Positions 52,179 through 61,568 of a stretch of 64,000 nt of DNA are shown here, piece by piece; within the stretch, counting starts at the first letter, position 1, and every line of letters starts with the position of its first letter. The notes under the pieces are model-generated. The model ran no database searches. It was not told the DNA's origin and saw only the letters and a list, made by a program, of their open reading frames with translations. Where the stretch lies: positions 248,001 to 312,000 of the forward strand of contig NZ_SBII01000001.1 of the NCBI RefSeq assembly GCF_004028155.1, written 5' to 3'. This DNA comes from Flavobacterium cerinum. Lineage in GTDB: Bacteria; Bacteroidota; Bacteroidia; Flavobacteriales; Flavobacteriaceae. The translations under genes were made by a program, and so were the position numbers.

Positions 52179-52724
52179 ATGAAAGCGTTATATAAAATAG
52201 CATTATTGGTAACTGTATCTACAGTATTTACTGCCTGCTTTAATAAATCAAAGCCCAATTACCAGTATTTCCCAAACATGTACGAATCGGTAGCTTATGA
52301 GACATATTCTGAATCAGCAGCTTTTGCTAATGGTAAAGAAGGTCAGCTTCCGGCTAAAGGATCTATACCAAGAGGATTTGTTCCTTATGAGTATCCAAAT
52401 ACAACTGAAGGATATGAGCTTGCTAAAGCAAACTTAAAATCACCACTTACTCCAGAAGAAGTAAACCTTGAAAAAGGAACAAAACTTTTCAATATTTACT
52501 GCGCTATTTGTCACGGTGAAAAGGGAGATGGAAAAGGAAACCTTGTTAAAAGAGAGAAATTCCTTGGGGTACCTAGTTATAAAGACAGAGTTATTACAGA
52601 AGGAAGTGTATTCCATGTAGAAACTTATGGATTAAACTCTATGGGCTCGCATGCTAATCAACTTTCTCAGCATGAGCGTTGGCAAGTTGCCGCTTATGTG
52701 ATGAAACTTAAGAGTGAATTATAA
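52179..52724 (+). CDS. actE: Alternative complex III subunit ActE: monoheme cytochrome c lipoprotein
   Basis: The product (181 residues from the ATG at 52179) has a lipoprotein signal (MKALYKIALLVTVSTVF-TAC), so it is anchored by its N-terminal lipidated cysteine. It carries one heme motif (CAICHGEKGDGKG) and a plausible axial methionine (GLNSMGSH) in a class I cytochrome c fold. It relays electrons from ActA or directly to the oxidase. An in-frame TTG at 52158 overlaps the actD end and is not the likely start. Confidence 0.92.
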   Translation: MKALYKIALLVTVSTVFTACFNKSKPNYQYFPNMYESVAYETYSESAAFANGKEGQLPAKGSIPRGFVPYEYPNTTEGYELAKANLKSPLTPEEVNLEKGTKLFNIYCAICHGEKGDGKGNLVKREKFLGVPSYKDRVITEGSVFHVETYGLNSMGSHANQLSQHERWQVAAYVMKLKSEL

Positions 52725-52750
52725 TTGTAGAACACTGAAAGCATAAATAT

Positions 52751-54238
52751 ATGTACACATTTTCAAGTAGATTAAAAACAATTGCATTCGTCCTGATGAT
52801 ATTAGGTATCCTTGGGGTAGGCTATAGTTTTTTCACTGCACCCAAAACCGTTGAAGACGTAGAGAGAATATTAGCAGCAGACAGCCATCACGGTGGTGGT
52901 CATGCTGATGCAGCACACCATGGTGACGCTGCTCATGATGCTCACGCTTCTGCAACCGAAGAGACTCATTCTCATGATGCCGTTAAAGCGCATGATACTA
53001 CGGCTGTAACTGCTCATGATTCTGTTCATGGTGCCGCTGCAGTAGCTGCACATGATGATCATAATCATGATGCACATGCTAAAGATGCACACGCTGCTCA
53101 CGAAGGCCATGATGATGCACATGCTGCTCACCAGGAACATTTAGAGCACGTTTTACATCAACAGCAAAATAAGCCTTGGGCTGCTGTTTATGTTGCTGCA
53201 TTATTCTTTATGCTTATATCTTTAGGAGCTCTTGCTTTCTATGCTATTCAATATGCCGCTCAGGCTGGATGGTCTCCTGTATTATTCAGGGTAATGGAAG
53301 GTGTATCGAGCTACCTTATACCGGGCGCTATAATAGTATTCTTATTATTAGTTGCAGGTGTAATGGGATGGCACCACCTTTTTGTATGGATGGATCCTGA
53401 AGTTGTTGCAAAAGATCATTTGATCCAGGCTAAGACAGGATACCTTAATGGTCCTTTCTTCCTTATAAGAGCTGCAATATTTATGGGCGGATGGATTTTC
53501 TACCGTCAATATTCTAGAAAAAATTCATTAGCACAGGATGACGCTACAGATAATCGTTTTTACAAGAAAAACTTTAAAGCTTCAGCTGCATTTTTAGTAT
53601 TCTTTATTATAACAGAATCTATAATGTCTTGGGACTGGATTATGTCGGTTGACCCACACTGGTACAGTACATTATTTGGATGGTATGTATTTGCGAGTTT
53701 CTTCGTAAGTGGTATTACTGTTATTGCAATGATTACATTATACTTAAAGTCATTAGGTCTTTTAGAGTATGTAAATACAAGCCACATACACGATTTAGCT
53801 AAATTTATGTTTGGTATCAGTGTATTCTGGACGTACCTTTGGTTCTCTCAGTTCATGCTTATATGGTATGCTGATATACCGGAAGAGATTGTTTACTTTA
53901 TAACACGTATTGAAAAATATAACCTTCCATTCTTTGGTATGGTAGTAATGAACTTCGTGTTGCCGATACTTATCCTTTTAAACACAGATTTCAAACGTTT
54001 ATCTTGGATCGTTGTTATGGCAGGTATCATAATCCTTTGTGGTCACTATGTAGACTTCTTCAACATGATTATGCCGGCTACCGTAGGTGACCAGTGGTTT
54101 ATTGGAGCAGGTGAAATAGGTGCAATTATGTTCTTCCTTGGATTATTTATATTTGTTGTATTTACAACTTTAGCAAAAGCACCTCTTTTAGCTAAACGCA
54201 ACCCATTGATTGAGGAAAGTAAACATTTTCATTATTAA
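52751..54238 (+). CDS. actF: Alternative complex III subunit ActF with long histidine-rich insert
   Basis: The 495-residue protein has a first membrane helix (about residues 9-29), then a stretch (about 46-136) with 24 histidines among Asp and Ala, and then about nine further helices from 145 onward. The membrane part resembles ActC and NrfD. Conserved features include HHLFVWMDPEVV, SWDWIMSVDPHWYSTLFGWY and GDQWFIGAGEIGAI. The histidine-rich loop would lie next to the membrane and could bind metal; no function is known for it. It follows actE by 26 nt, and coxB begins 19 nt downstream. Confidence 0.93.
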   Translation: MYTFSSRLKTIAFVLMILGILGVGYSFFTAPKTVEDVERILAADSHHGGGHADAAHHGDAAHDAHASATEETHSHDAVKAHDTTAVTAHDSVHGAAAVAAHDDHNHDAHAKDAHAAHEGHDDAHAAHQEHLEHVLHQQQNKPWAAVYVAALFFMLISLGALAFYAIQYAAQAGWSPVLFRVMEGVSSYLIPGAIIVFLLLVAGVMGWHHLFVWMDPEVVAKDHLIQAKTGYLNGPFFLIRAAIFMGGWIFYRQYSRKNSLAQDDATDNRFYKKNFKASAAFLVFFIITESIMSWDWIMSVDPHWYSTLFGWYVFASFFVSGITVIAMITLYLKSLGLLEYVNTSHIHDLAKFMFGISVFWTYLWFSQFMLIWYADIPEEIVYFITRIEKYNLPFFGMVVMNFVLPILILLNTDFKRLSWIVVMAGIIILCGHYVDFFNMIMPATVGDQWFIGAGEIGAIMFFLGLFIFVVFTTLAKAPLLAKRNPLIEESKHFHY

Positions 54239-54257
54239 TATTTAAAGAAATAAACAA

Positions 54258-55451
54258 ATGACAAGTTTATTGGTAATTATAGTTTTAGTTTTATTAGGCA
54301 TTGCAATATGGCAATTAACTAAAATATTTCACCTTACACAGGTTGGCGCAGCTAATAATGATGAATTTTCAGAAGTAGCTAACGACAGAGATAATAATGT
54401 AAATGGTTACCTAATGTTTGGCTTCATAGGCTTTATCTACATTGGCACTATCTATTCTTTATTAAAATGGGGTCACCTTGTATTAGGTACACCAGCTTCT
54501 GAGCATGGACCGGATTATGATAATCTTATGGCCATCTCTATGTGGCTTATCTTTATCGTTCAGGGCTTAACTCAGTTTTTACTTCACTACTTTGCGTTTA
54601 AACACAGAGGTAAAGAAGGTAATAAAGCATTTTACTATGCAGATAATGATAAACTTGAGTTTATCTGGACTATTATCCCGGTAATCGTTTTGGCAGGTCT
54701 TATCCTTTACGGATTGTATGCTTGGACAAACATTATGTTTATTGATCAGGAGAAAGAAGATACAGTATTAGTAGAAGTTTATGCGAAGCAATTTAGCTGG
54801 GAAGTGCGTTATGCAGGACCGGACGGAGTTCTTGGTAAAGCTAACGTTAGATACATAGAGGGAGTTAACACTTTAGGTGTTGATATGTCTGATCCAAATG
54901 CACAAGATGATATCGTTGCTACTGAGCTTCACCTTCCAAAAGGTAAGCAGGTAGTATTTAAATTCCGTTCTCAGGACGTATTGCACTCTGCTTATTTCCC
55001 TCACTTCAGAGCTCAGATGAACGTTGTTCCTGGTATGGTTACAGAATTTGCTTTTGTACCTACTGTGAATACTGACGACATGCGTCAGGATGAAGGTATT
55101 ATGAAAAAAGTGGCTAACATTAATGAGATTAGATCTAAGAAAAGTGCTCAGCTAGTAGCTGAAGGTAAAACAGCTCTTGATCCTTATACATTTGATTACT
55201 TACTATTGTGTAACAAAATTTGTGGAGCTTCTCACTATAACATGCAAATGAAGGTAGTTGTTGAAGATGATGCTGATTTCAAAAAATGGTTAAGCGATAA
55301 AGAAACTCTTGCTTCTGCTGTAAAGAAATCTAAAGAAGATGCAGCGAAACCGGCTGAACCAGCAGGTCAAGCGGTTCCTGTAAAAGGAGCTGACTCAACT
55401 GCAGCTGCTAAACCGGATTCTACAATGGTAGCACAGGTAATAAAAAAATAA
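54258..55451 (+). CDS. coxB: Cytochrome c oxidase subunit II
   Basis: The 397-residue protein has three or four predicted membrane helices (about 1-22, 52-75, 92-115 and 135-160) and a cupredoxin domain with the CuA-site ligands: HSAYFPHFRAQMNVVPGM and CNKICGASHYNMQM (near residue 317). A C-terminal extension rich in Ala, Pro and Lys (about 360-397) follows and is of low complexity. It accepts electrons from cytochrome c or ActE and passes them to subunit I. There is no fused cytochrome c domain. Confidence 0.93.
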   Translation: MTSLLVIIVLVLLGIAIWQLTKIFHLTQVGAANNDEFSEVANDRDNNVNGYLMFGFIGFIYIGTIYSLLKWGHLVLGTPASEHGPDYDNLMAISMWLIFIVQGLTQFLLHYFAFKHRGKEGNKAFYYADNDKLEFIWTIIPVIVLAGLILYGLYAWTNIMFIDQEKEDTVLVEVYAKQFSWEVRYAGPDGVLGKANVRYIEGVNTLGVDMSDPNAQDDIVATELHLPKGKQVVFKFRSQDVLHSAYFPHFRAQMNVVPGMVTEFAFVPTVNTDDMRQDEGIMKKVANINEIRSKKSAQLVAEGKTALDPYTFDYLLLCNKICGASHYNMQMKVVVEDDADFKKWLSDKETLASAVKKSKEDAAKPAEPAGQAVPVKGADSTAAAKPDSTMVAQVIKK

Positions 55452-55482
55452 TTCTTTTTAAATATATTCAAATTAAAGAAAT

Positions 55483-57294
55483 ATGTCAGCAGTAGGACAC
55501 GAAGTACACGGTCACGACGATCACGGGCATGATGCACATGAACACCACCATAAAGATACTTTTATAACAAAGTACATCTTTAGTATTGACCATAAAATGA
55601 TTGCCAAGCAATACCTTATTACGGGTATTATCATGGGAGTTATCGGAGTGGGAATGTCATTATTATTCCGTATGCAAATCGCATGGCCGGAAGAATCTTT
55701 CAAAATCTTTGAAATTCTTTTAGGTGATAAATTTGCTCCGGACGGAGTTATGCGTAATGATATTTACCTTGCATTAGTTACAATACATGGTACTATAATG
55801 GTATTCTTTGTATTAACTGCCGGTTTGAGTGGTACATTTAGTAACCTTCTTATTCCGTTACAGATTGGTGCACGAGATATGGCATCTGGATTCATGAATA
55901 TGATTTCTTACTGGTTGTTCTTCCTTTCAGCTGTTATAATGATCATGTCATTATTTGTAGAAGCTGGTCCTGCATCTGCAGGTTGGACAATCTACCCACC
56001 ATTAAGTGCATTGCCACAAGCAATTCCTGGTTCTGGTACAGGTATGACTCTTTGGTTAGTTTCTATGGCTATCTTCATTGCGTCTTCACTTATGGGTTCA
56101 TTGAACTATGTAGTTACAGTTATCAATCTTAGAACAAAAGGTATGTCTATGACTAGACTTCCTTTAACTATCTGGGCGTTCTTTATTACTGCTGTTATCG
56201 GTATCGTTTCGTTCCCGGTATTATTATCTGCAGCATTACTACTTATATTTGACAGAAGCTTTGGTACTTCATTCTTCCTTTCTGATATCTTTATCGCTGG
56301 TGAAGTTTTACATTACCAAGGTGGATCTCCGGTATTGTTCGAACACCTTTTCTGGTTCCTTGGACACCCTGAAGTTTACATCGTAATCTTACCTGCGATG
56401 GGTCTTGTTTCAGAGATCATGGCAACTAACTCACGTAAACCAATCTTTGGTTACCGTGCGATGATTACTTCAATACTTGCAATTGCTTTCCTTTCAACTA
56501 TCGTTTGGGGTCACCACATGTTCGTATCAGGTATGAATCCGTTCCTAGGTTCTGTATTTACATTTACAACATTATTGATTGCTATCCCATCTGCGGTAAA
56601 AGCATTCAACTGGATAACGACACTTTGGAGAGGTAACCTGCAGCTTAACCCTGCAATGTTGTTCTCTATCGGAATGGTATCTACGTTCATTACTGGTGGT
56701 CTTACAGGTATCATTCTTGGGGACAGTACACTTGATATCAACGTTCACGATACATATTTCGTTATTGCTCACTTCCACCTTGTTATGGGTATCTCTGCAC
56801 TTTATGGAATGTTTGCTGGTATTTACCACTGGTTCCCTAAAATGTTTGGTAGAATGATGAACAAAAATCTTGGTTATATCCACTTCTGGGTAACTGCAGT
56901 ATGTGCTTACGGAGTATTCTTCCCAATGCACTTTATAGGTCTTGCAGGATTACCAAGACGTTACTATACTAACACAGCATTCCCATTATTTGATGATCTT
57001 GCTGATGTTAACGTTCTTATTACTTTATTTGCTATTGTAGGTGCTGCGTTCCAAATCGTATTCTTATGGAACTTCTTCTATAGTATATTCAAAGGTAAAA
57101 GAGCTCCACAAAACCCTTGGAGAGCTAACACACTTGAGTGGACAACTCCTGTAGAACATATCCATGGTAACTGGCCAGGTGAAATTCCTGAAGTTTACAG
57201 ATGGCCTTATGACTACAGTAAACCAGGTCATGACGAAGATTTCGTTATGCAAACGGTACCAATGAAAGAAGGCGAAGAGGTTTTACACCATTAA
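55483..57294 (+). CDS. coxA: Cytochrome c oxidase subunit I
   Basis: The 603-residue heme-copper oxidase subunit has 12 membrane helices. The CuB/heme ligands and channel motifs are visible: HPEVYIVILPAMG, TIVWGHHMFVSGMN and VHDTYFVIAHFHLVMG. The GHPEVY glutamate marks an A1-type oxidase. The first 25 residues contain nine histidines. A strong terminator follows directly, and no subunit III gene is present downstream. Confidence 0.95.
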   Translation: MSAVGHEVHGHDDHGHDAHEHHHKDTFITKYIFSIDHKMIAKQYLITGIIMGVIGVGMSLLFRMQIAWPEESFKIFEILLGDKFAPDGVMRNDIYLALVTIHGTIMVFFVLTAGLSGTFSNLLIPLQIGARDMASGFMNMISYWLFFLSAVIMIMSLFVEAGPASAGWTIYPPLSALPQAIPGSGTGMTLWLVSMAIFIASSLMGSLNYVVTVINLRTKGMSMTRLPLTIWAFFITAVIGIVSFPVLLSAALLLIFDRSFGTSFFLSDIFIAGEVLHYQGGSPVLFEHLFWFLGHPEVYIVILPAMGLVSEIMATNSRKPIFGYRAMITSILAIAFLSTIVWGHHMFVSGMNPFLGSVFTFTTLLIAIPSAVKAFNWITTLWRGNLQLNPAMLFSIGMVSTFITGGLTGIILGDSTLDINVHDTYFVIAHFHLVMGISALYGMFAGIYHWFPKMFGRMMNKNLGYIHFWVTAVCAYGVFFPMHFIGLAGLPRRYYTNTAFPLFDDLADVNVLITLFAIVGAAFQIVFLWNFFYSIFKGKRAPQNPWRANTLEWTTPVEHIHGNWPGEIPEVYRWPYDYSKPGHDEDFVMQTVPMKEGEEVLHH

Positions 57295-57310
57295 TATCGT
57301 CTCCATATAT

Positions 57311-57352
57311 AAAGCAAAAGAGGATGTCCGTTAGGACATCCTCTTTTGCTTT
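57311..57352. terminator. Terminator of the act-cox operon
   Basis: AAAGCAAAAGAGGATGTCC - GTTA - GGACATCCTCTTTTGCTTT, a perfect 19-bp stem. Confidence 0.95.
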
Positions 57353-57364
57353 ATAGCAGTTTTT

Positions 57365-57496
57365 AATATTCCACTATCTGTACATTTTGGGGTGGAATAA
57401 TTAAGTTTTTTATAGTGGTGATAACCAGTGCTTAAGTGGTGGATTAATCCTAATGCTCCACTTTTAGTTTATATCGAGTGGAATAAGTGGAATATT
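57365..57496. repeat. Inverted 11-bp repeats within the GTGGA cluster
   Basis: AATATTCCACT (57365-57375) and AGTGGAATATT (57486-57496) are perfect complements 110 nt apart, with five further GTGGA or TCCAC words in or near the interval. Confidence 0.5.
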
Positions 57497-57616
57497 GTTG
57501 CTAACTGTCCACTGTAGGTTGTTTTCATGCTGACATATTCCAATCTGACAACATTCAACTAATATGAATTTGGTCTCTGTTTAAGATTTAAATGAGACCT
57601 GATAGTAAAAGGTAAA

Positions 57617-57646
57617 AAGAAACCCGAAGTTTACTTCGGGTTTTAT
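57617..57646. terminator. Terminator of the APC permease gene
   Basis: AAACCCGAAG - TTTA - CTTCGGGTTT, perfect 10-bp stem, 26 nt past the stop at 57670. Confidence 0.9.
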
Positions 57647-57669
57647 ATTCTACTCAGATAAGTTTTATG

Positions 57670-59106
57670 TTATTCCTGATCTTGGCTTTCAGGAGCTTCT
57701 TTTGGTTTTGTCAAGTAATAAACCGGTATACCTGCCAGCATGATCAAAACACCCCATCCGCAGGTACTTGTTCTGTCTTTAAGCAGGAAAAAGCAAAATG
57801 CTGCTGCAAGGATGATATAGATTATCGGAAGTATTGGATAACCAAAAGCTTTATAGGGACGCTCTGCATTAGGCATTTTCTTTCTTAGTATAAAGATACC
57901 ATATATGGTAAGGATATAGAAGATCACTACAATGATCATTACATAATCCAACAGATCGCCATATTTGCCGGTAAGGCAAAGTGCCGATGCCCATATACAT
58001 TGAAACCACAATCCCCAACCCGGAACACTCGATCCGTTAAGATGTGCAGCTTTTTTAAAGAACAAACCGTCTTTTGCCATGGTGTAATAAACACGTGCCC
58101 CAGCCATAATAAGGCCATTGTTACATCCAAAAGTCGATATCATGATCATAACAGCAATAATGTAAGTACCTGTATTACCAAAGATATGCTGCGATGCTTC
58201 TACAGCAACCCGCTCAGAAGGTGCAAAAGCAATTGATTCCATTGGCATTACAGCAACATACATAATATTTGCGGAGATGTAAATTACAGTAACGATCAGC
58301 GTTCCGAAAAAGAGGCTTAGCCCTACATTGCGCTGTGGATTCTTGATTTCTCCCGATATAAAAGTTACTCCGTTCCACGCATCACTTGAGAATAATGAAC
58401 CTACCATCGATGCTGCAATTGCTGAAAGCAGGACAGCACCTCCAATCGACCCCCATGAGTTGGTGTCTTTATTGAATGATTTAGCAGCCCAGGCATCCGT
58501 CCAGTTGGCATTCCAAATATCTGCTTTTGCAGCGAGGATGAATCCGAAGATGATAAGTCCAAATAGTGAAGCGATCTTGGTAATTGTAAAAACGGTTTGA
58601 ATGTACTTTCCATTTTTTACGCCTTTACTATTAATATAGGTAAGCAGTATTATGGTAGCAATAGAAACCAATTGTGCTGCATTCAGTTTAAACGCTCCCA
58701 TCTCATAAAGTATATTCTGATCACTTACTGGTGGATAGAGATAGGCGGTAAATTTGGAGAAAGCCACACCTACAGCTGCGATAGTTCCCGTCTGGATAAC
58801 GGCAAAAAAACTCCAACCATACAAAAAGGCAATAAGTTTGTTATAGGCTTCTTTTAGATAGACATATTGTCCGCCGGCTTTTGGGAACATGGCACTTAGT
58901 TCGCCATAGCTTACTGCAGCAATTATTGTCATAATTCCGGACAAGATCCAGATGAATGTTAGCCATCCGGCACTCCCCACATTTTGTGTCATACCCGCGC
59001 TCACAATAAAAATACCCGATCCTATCATTGAGCCTACCACGAGCATGGTGCCGTCGAGCAGGCCTAGTTCACGTTTTAAGTGTTTTTCTTCGTTTTCTTT
59101 TTCCAT
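57670..59106 (-). CDS. APC family amino acid permease
   Basis: The 478-residue protein has about 12 membrane helices. The APC signatures include GTMLVVGSMIGSGIFIVSAG (helix 1 substrate unwinding), AVSYGELSAMFPKAGGQYVY and a late NGLIMAGARVYYTMAKDGLF. The N-terminus is charged and cytoplasmic. Substrate specificity cannot be deduced; members of this subgroup carry neutral or polar amino acids. It is transcribed alone, convergent with the cox operon. Confidence 0.9.
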   Translation of the reverse strand: MEKENEEKHLKRELGLLDGTMLVVGSMIGSGIFIVSAGMTQNVGSAGWLTFIWILSGIMTIIAAVSYGELSAMFPKAGGQYVYLKEAYNKLIAFLYGWSFFAVIQTGTIAAVGVAFSKFTAYLYPPVSDQNILYEMGAFKLNAAQLVSIATIILLTYINSKGVKNGKYIQTVFTITKIASLFGLIIFGFILAAKADIWNANWTDAWAAKSFNKDTNSWGSIGGAVLLSAIAASMVGSLFSSDAWNGVTFISGEIKNPQRNVGLSLFFGTLIVTVIYISANIMYVAVMPMESIAFAPSERVAVEASQHIFGNTGTYIIAVMIMISTFGCNNGLIMAGARVYYTMAKDGLFFKKAAHLNGSSVPGWGLWFQCIWASALCLTGKYGDLLDYVMIIVVIFYILTIYGIFILRKKMPNAERPYKAFGYPILPIIYIILAAAFCFFLLKDRTSTCGWGVLIMLAGIPVYYLTKPKEAPESQDQE

Positions 59107-59260
59107 AATTGGTGTTTGGTTGATGCGTTAAAGATATTTAAAATATCCTTTGTTTAGGTTATGTGTTAAATTATTGCGGTTTGTAAAGTGTTATAAGGAA
59201 ATCACAATATCAATTGGAGGTTGAGCATAATAATTTTACCTTTATTAAAAATCCTTTCTC

Positions 59261-59566
59261 ATGAAAAATGAAAATTCAAAAGACAATTTTAAGGTTAACG
59301 AAGATGGTAAACAATTTGAACTGTATGTAGACGGAGGTATGGCTTTTTTAGAATATTACCGCGAAGGAGAGAAAATATATCTGACTCATACAGAAACACC
59401 AACAGCTTTGCGCGGAAAAGGTGTTGCTGCGGAACTCGTAAAGCGTACATTAGAATGTGCCAAGAAGAACGGACTTACCGTAGTGCCGTCCTGCTCGTAT
59501 GTGGCACATTATATAAACGAGCATCCCGAATGGAGTGAGATCTTATCTGAAGGATACCAGATGTAA
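59261..59566 (+). CDS. Small GNAT acetyltransferase (NATD1-like)
   Basis: The 101-residue protein is a minimal GNAT domain: GGMAFLEYYREGEKIYLTHT, the acetyl-CoA loop PTALRGKGVAAELVKRTLE and a VVPSCSYVAHYINEHPEW tail. This matches the short NATD1/YjdJ type rather than full-length GNATs. The substrate is unknown. It lies alone upstream of ruvB with a 30-nt gap. Confidence 0.85.
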   Translation: MKNENSKDNFKVNEDGKQFELYVDGGMAFLEYYREGEKIYLTHTETPTALRGKGVAAELVKRTLECAKKNGLTVVPSCSYVAHYINEHPEWSEILSEGYQM

Positions 59567-59584
59567 TGCAAAGGGAAAATCGAT

Positions 59585-59592
59585 TATCTTTG
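59585..59592 (+). promoter_or_regulatory. TAnnTTTG -7 box directly upstream of ruvB
   Basis: TATCTTTG ends 4 nt before the ruvB ATG, the same spacing as at 462-469 and 16597-16604. No TTG at the expected -33 distance. Confidence 0.4.
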
Positions 59593-59596
59593 CAGG

Positions 59597-60622
59597 ATGA
59601 ATGAGAATTTAGATCCTACCAACACAAATTATAATGCCGAAGAACTGGACCTTGAAAAGAAATTGAGGCCCCTCTCATTCGACGATTTTACAGGTCAGAG
59701 CCAGGTACTCGAAAACCTGCAGATATTTGTGCAGGCAGCAAACATGCGTGGTGAAGCCTTGGATCATACACTTTTTCACGGTCCTCCGGGATTGGGAAAA
59801 ACAACACTGGCTAACATTTTAGCGAATGAGCTGGGTGTAGGTATCAAAATAACTTCAGGACCGGTACTGGACAAGCCGGGTGATTTAGCCGGACTGCTTA
59901 CCAACCTTGATGAAAGGGATATCCTTTTTATAGACGAAATCCACCGTCTTAGTCCTATCGTAGAAGAATATCTGTATTCTGCAATGGAAGATTTTAAGAT
60001 CGATATAATGATTGAATCGGGTCCCAATGCCAGATCGGTACAAATTGGACTTAATCCATTTACACTGGTAGGAGCAACAACTCGTTCCGGACTTTTAACT
60101 GCACCTATGCGTGCGCGTTTTGGTATTTCAAGCCGTTTACAATACTATACCACAGAATTGCTTACAACTATTGTTGAGCGTAGTTCTGCTATTATAAAAA
60201 TGCCTATAACCATGGAAGCTGCAATAGAAATTGCAGGTCGCAGCCGTGGTACACCGCGTATTGCAAATGCACTATTGCGCCGTGTGAGGGATTTTGCCCA
60301 GATAAAAGGGAATGGTAAAATCGATATCGAAATCGCTCGTTATTCGTTAAAAGCACTGCATGTAGATGCACATGGTCTTGATGAAATGGACAACAAAATA
60401 CTTACTACGATTATCGATAAATTCAAAGGAGGACCTGTAGGTTTATCTACCTTAGCAACTGCAGTTTCTGAAAGCAGCGAAACAATTGAAGAAGTATACG
60501 AACCTTTCCTAATCCAGGAAGGTTTTATAATGCGAACGCCAAGAGGGCGTGAAGTAACCGAGAAAGCTTATAAGCATCTTGGTAAAATGAAGTTAGGGCC
60601 ACAAGGTGGTTTATTTGATTAA
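59597..60622 (+). CDS. ruvB: Holliday junction branch migration DNA helicase RuvB
   Basis: The 341-residue AAA+ motor drives branch migration with RuvA. It has Walker A (GPPGLGKTT, residues 62-70), Walker B (FIDEIHR, D113-E114), sensor motif VGATTRSG and arginine finger region PMRARFG, and a C-terminal winged helix ending with [20 protein letters not shown]. Length matches the family. It is followed by queG 19 nt downstream. Confidence 0.96.
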   Translation: MNENLDPTNTNYNAEELDLEKKLRPLSFDDFTGQSQVLENLQIFVQAANMRGEALDHTLFHGPPGLGKTTLANILANELGVGIKITSGPVLDKPGDLAGLLTNLDERDILFIDEIHRLSPIVEEYLYSAMEDFKIDIMIESGPNARSVQIGLNPFTLVGATTRSGLLTAPMRARFGISSRLQYYTTELLTTIVERSSAIIKMPITMEAAIEIAGRSRGTPRIANALLRRVRDFAQIKGNGKIDIEIARYSLKALHVDAHGLDEMDNKILTTIIDKFKGGPVGLSTLATAVSESSETIEEVYEPFLIQEGFIMRTPRGREVTEKAYKHLGKMKLGPQGGLFD

Positions 60623-60641
60623 ATGAAAGTGATAAGTTATT

Positions 60642-61568
60642 GTGATAGATAACAAACAAAAATATACAGCGTTTATAAAAGCCGAGGCCAAACGCCTCGG
60701 TTTTTTGTCATGTGGTATTTCTAAAGCAGGATTTTTAGAAGAGGAAGCACCCCGTCTTGAAAAGTGGCTTAATGAAAACCGTAACGGCCAGATGCAGTAT
60801 ATGGAAAATTATTTCGATAAGCGTCTGGACCCAACACTTCTTGTTGAGGATGCTAAAAGCGTGATCTCATTACTACTGAATTATTACCCGGGCGAAACCC
60901 AAACGGATGCTTCTTATAAAATATCGAAATATGCTTACGGGCAGGATTACCATTTTGTAATCAAAGAGAAACTCAAAGAGCTGCTGCATTCCATGCAGGA
61001 AAATATTGGTGAAGTAGGAGGAAGGGCATTTGTAGATTCGGCACCGGTACTGGATAAGGCATGGGCGGCTAAAAGTGGCTTGGGCTGGAGGGGGAAAAAC
61101 AGTAACCTGTTAACTAAACAGGTGGGTTCTTTCTTTTTTATTGCCGAACTTATTGTTGATATTGACCTAGAATACGATCATGCAGTAACCGATCATTGCG
61201 GAAACTGTACGGCCTGCATTGATGCCTGCCCTACGGAGGCGATTATTGAACCCTATGTGGTAGACGGCAGCAAATGCATTTCTTATTTTACCATTGAACT
61301 TAGGGATAATATGCCGAATGAGATGAAAGGTAAAATGGACGATTGGGCATTTGGGTGCGATATCTGCCAGGATGTATGCCCGTGGAACCGCTTTTCGAAA
61401 CCACACAACGAACCACTTTTTAACCCACATCCTGATTTGTTATCGATGACAAAAAAGGATTGGGAAGAGATAACCGAAGATACCTTTAGGGCCGTGTTTA
61501 AAAATTCGGCAGTAAAACGAACGAAGTTTGAGGGGCTTAAAAGGAATCTGGATTTCCTAAAACCTTAA
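60642..61568 (+). CDS. queG: Epoxyqueuosine reductase QueG
   Basis: The 308-residue enzyme reduces epoxyqueuosine to queuosine in tRNA using cobalamin and two [4Fe-4S] clusters. The two cluster motifs are [16 protein letters not shown] (about 186-201) and [11 protein letters not shown] (about 239-249), with [21 protein letters not shown] upstream. The protein is shorter than the E. coli enzyme because it lacks the C-terminal HEAT-like part. The start is GTG at 60642; no ATG is better placed. Its stop overlaps the next start by one base. Confidence 0.93.
   Translation: MIDNKQKYTAFIKAEAKRLGFLSCGISKAGFLEEEAPRLEKWLNENRNGQMQYMENYFDKRLDPTLLVEDAKSVISLLLNYYPGETQTDASYKISKYAYGQDYHFVIKEKLKELLHSMQENIGEVGGRAFVDSAPVLDKAWAAKSGLGWRGKNSNLLTKQVGSFFFIAELIVDIDLEYDHAVTDHCGNCTACIDACPTEAIIEPYVVDGSKCISYFTIELRDNMPNEMKGKMDDWAFGCDICQDVCPWNRFSKPHNEPLFNPHPDLLSMTKKDWEEITEDTFRAVFKNSAVKRTKFEGLKRNLDFLKP

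Larger units (their letters stand above)
57295..57669. other. 375-bp intergenic region with clustered GTGGA/TCCAC motifs
   Basis: It begins with the cox terminator and ends with the permease terminator. Between them no frame is supported. GTGGA occurs at 57392, 57439, 57478 and 57487, and TCCAC at 57370, 57457 and 57508. AATATTCCACT (57365-57375) and AGTGGAATATT (57486-57496) are exact inverted copies. Confidence 0.6.
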
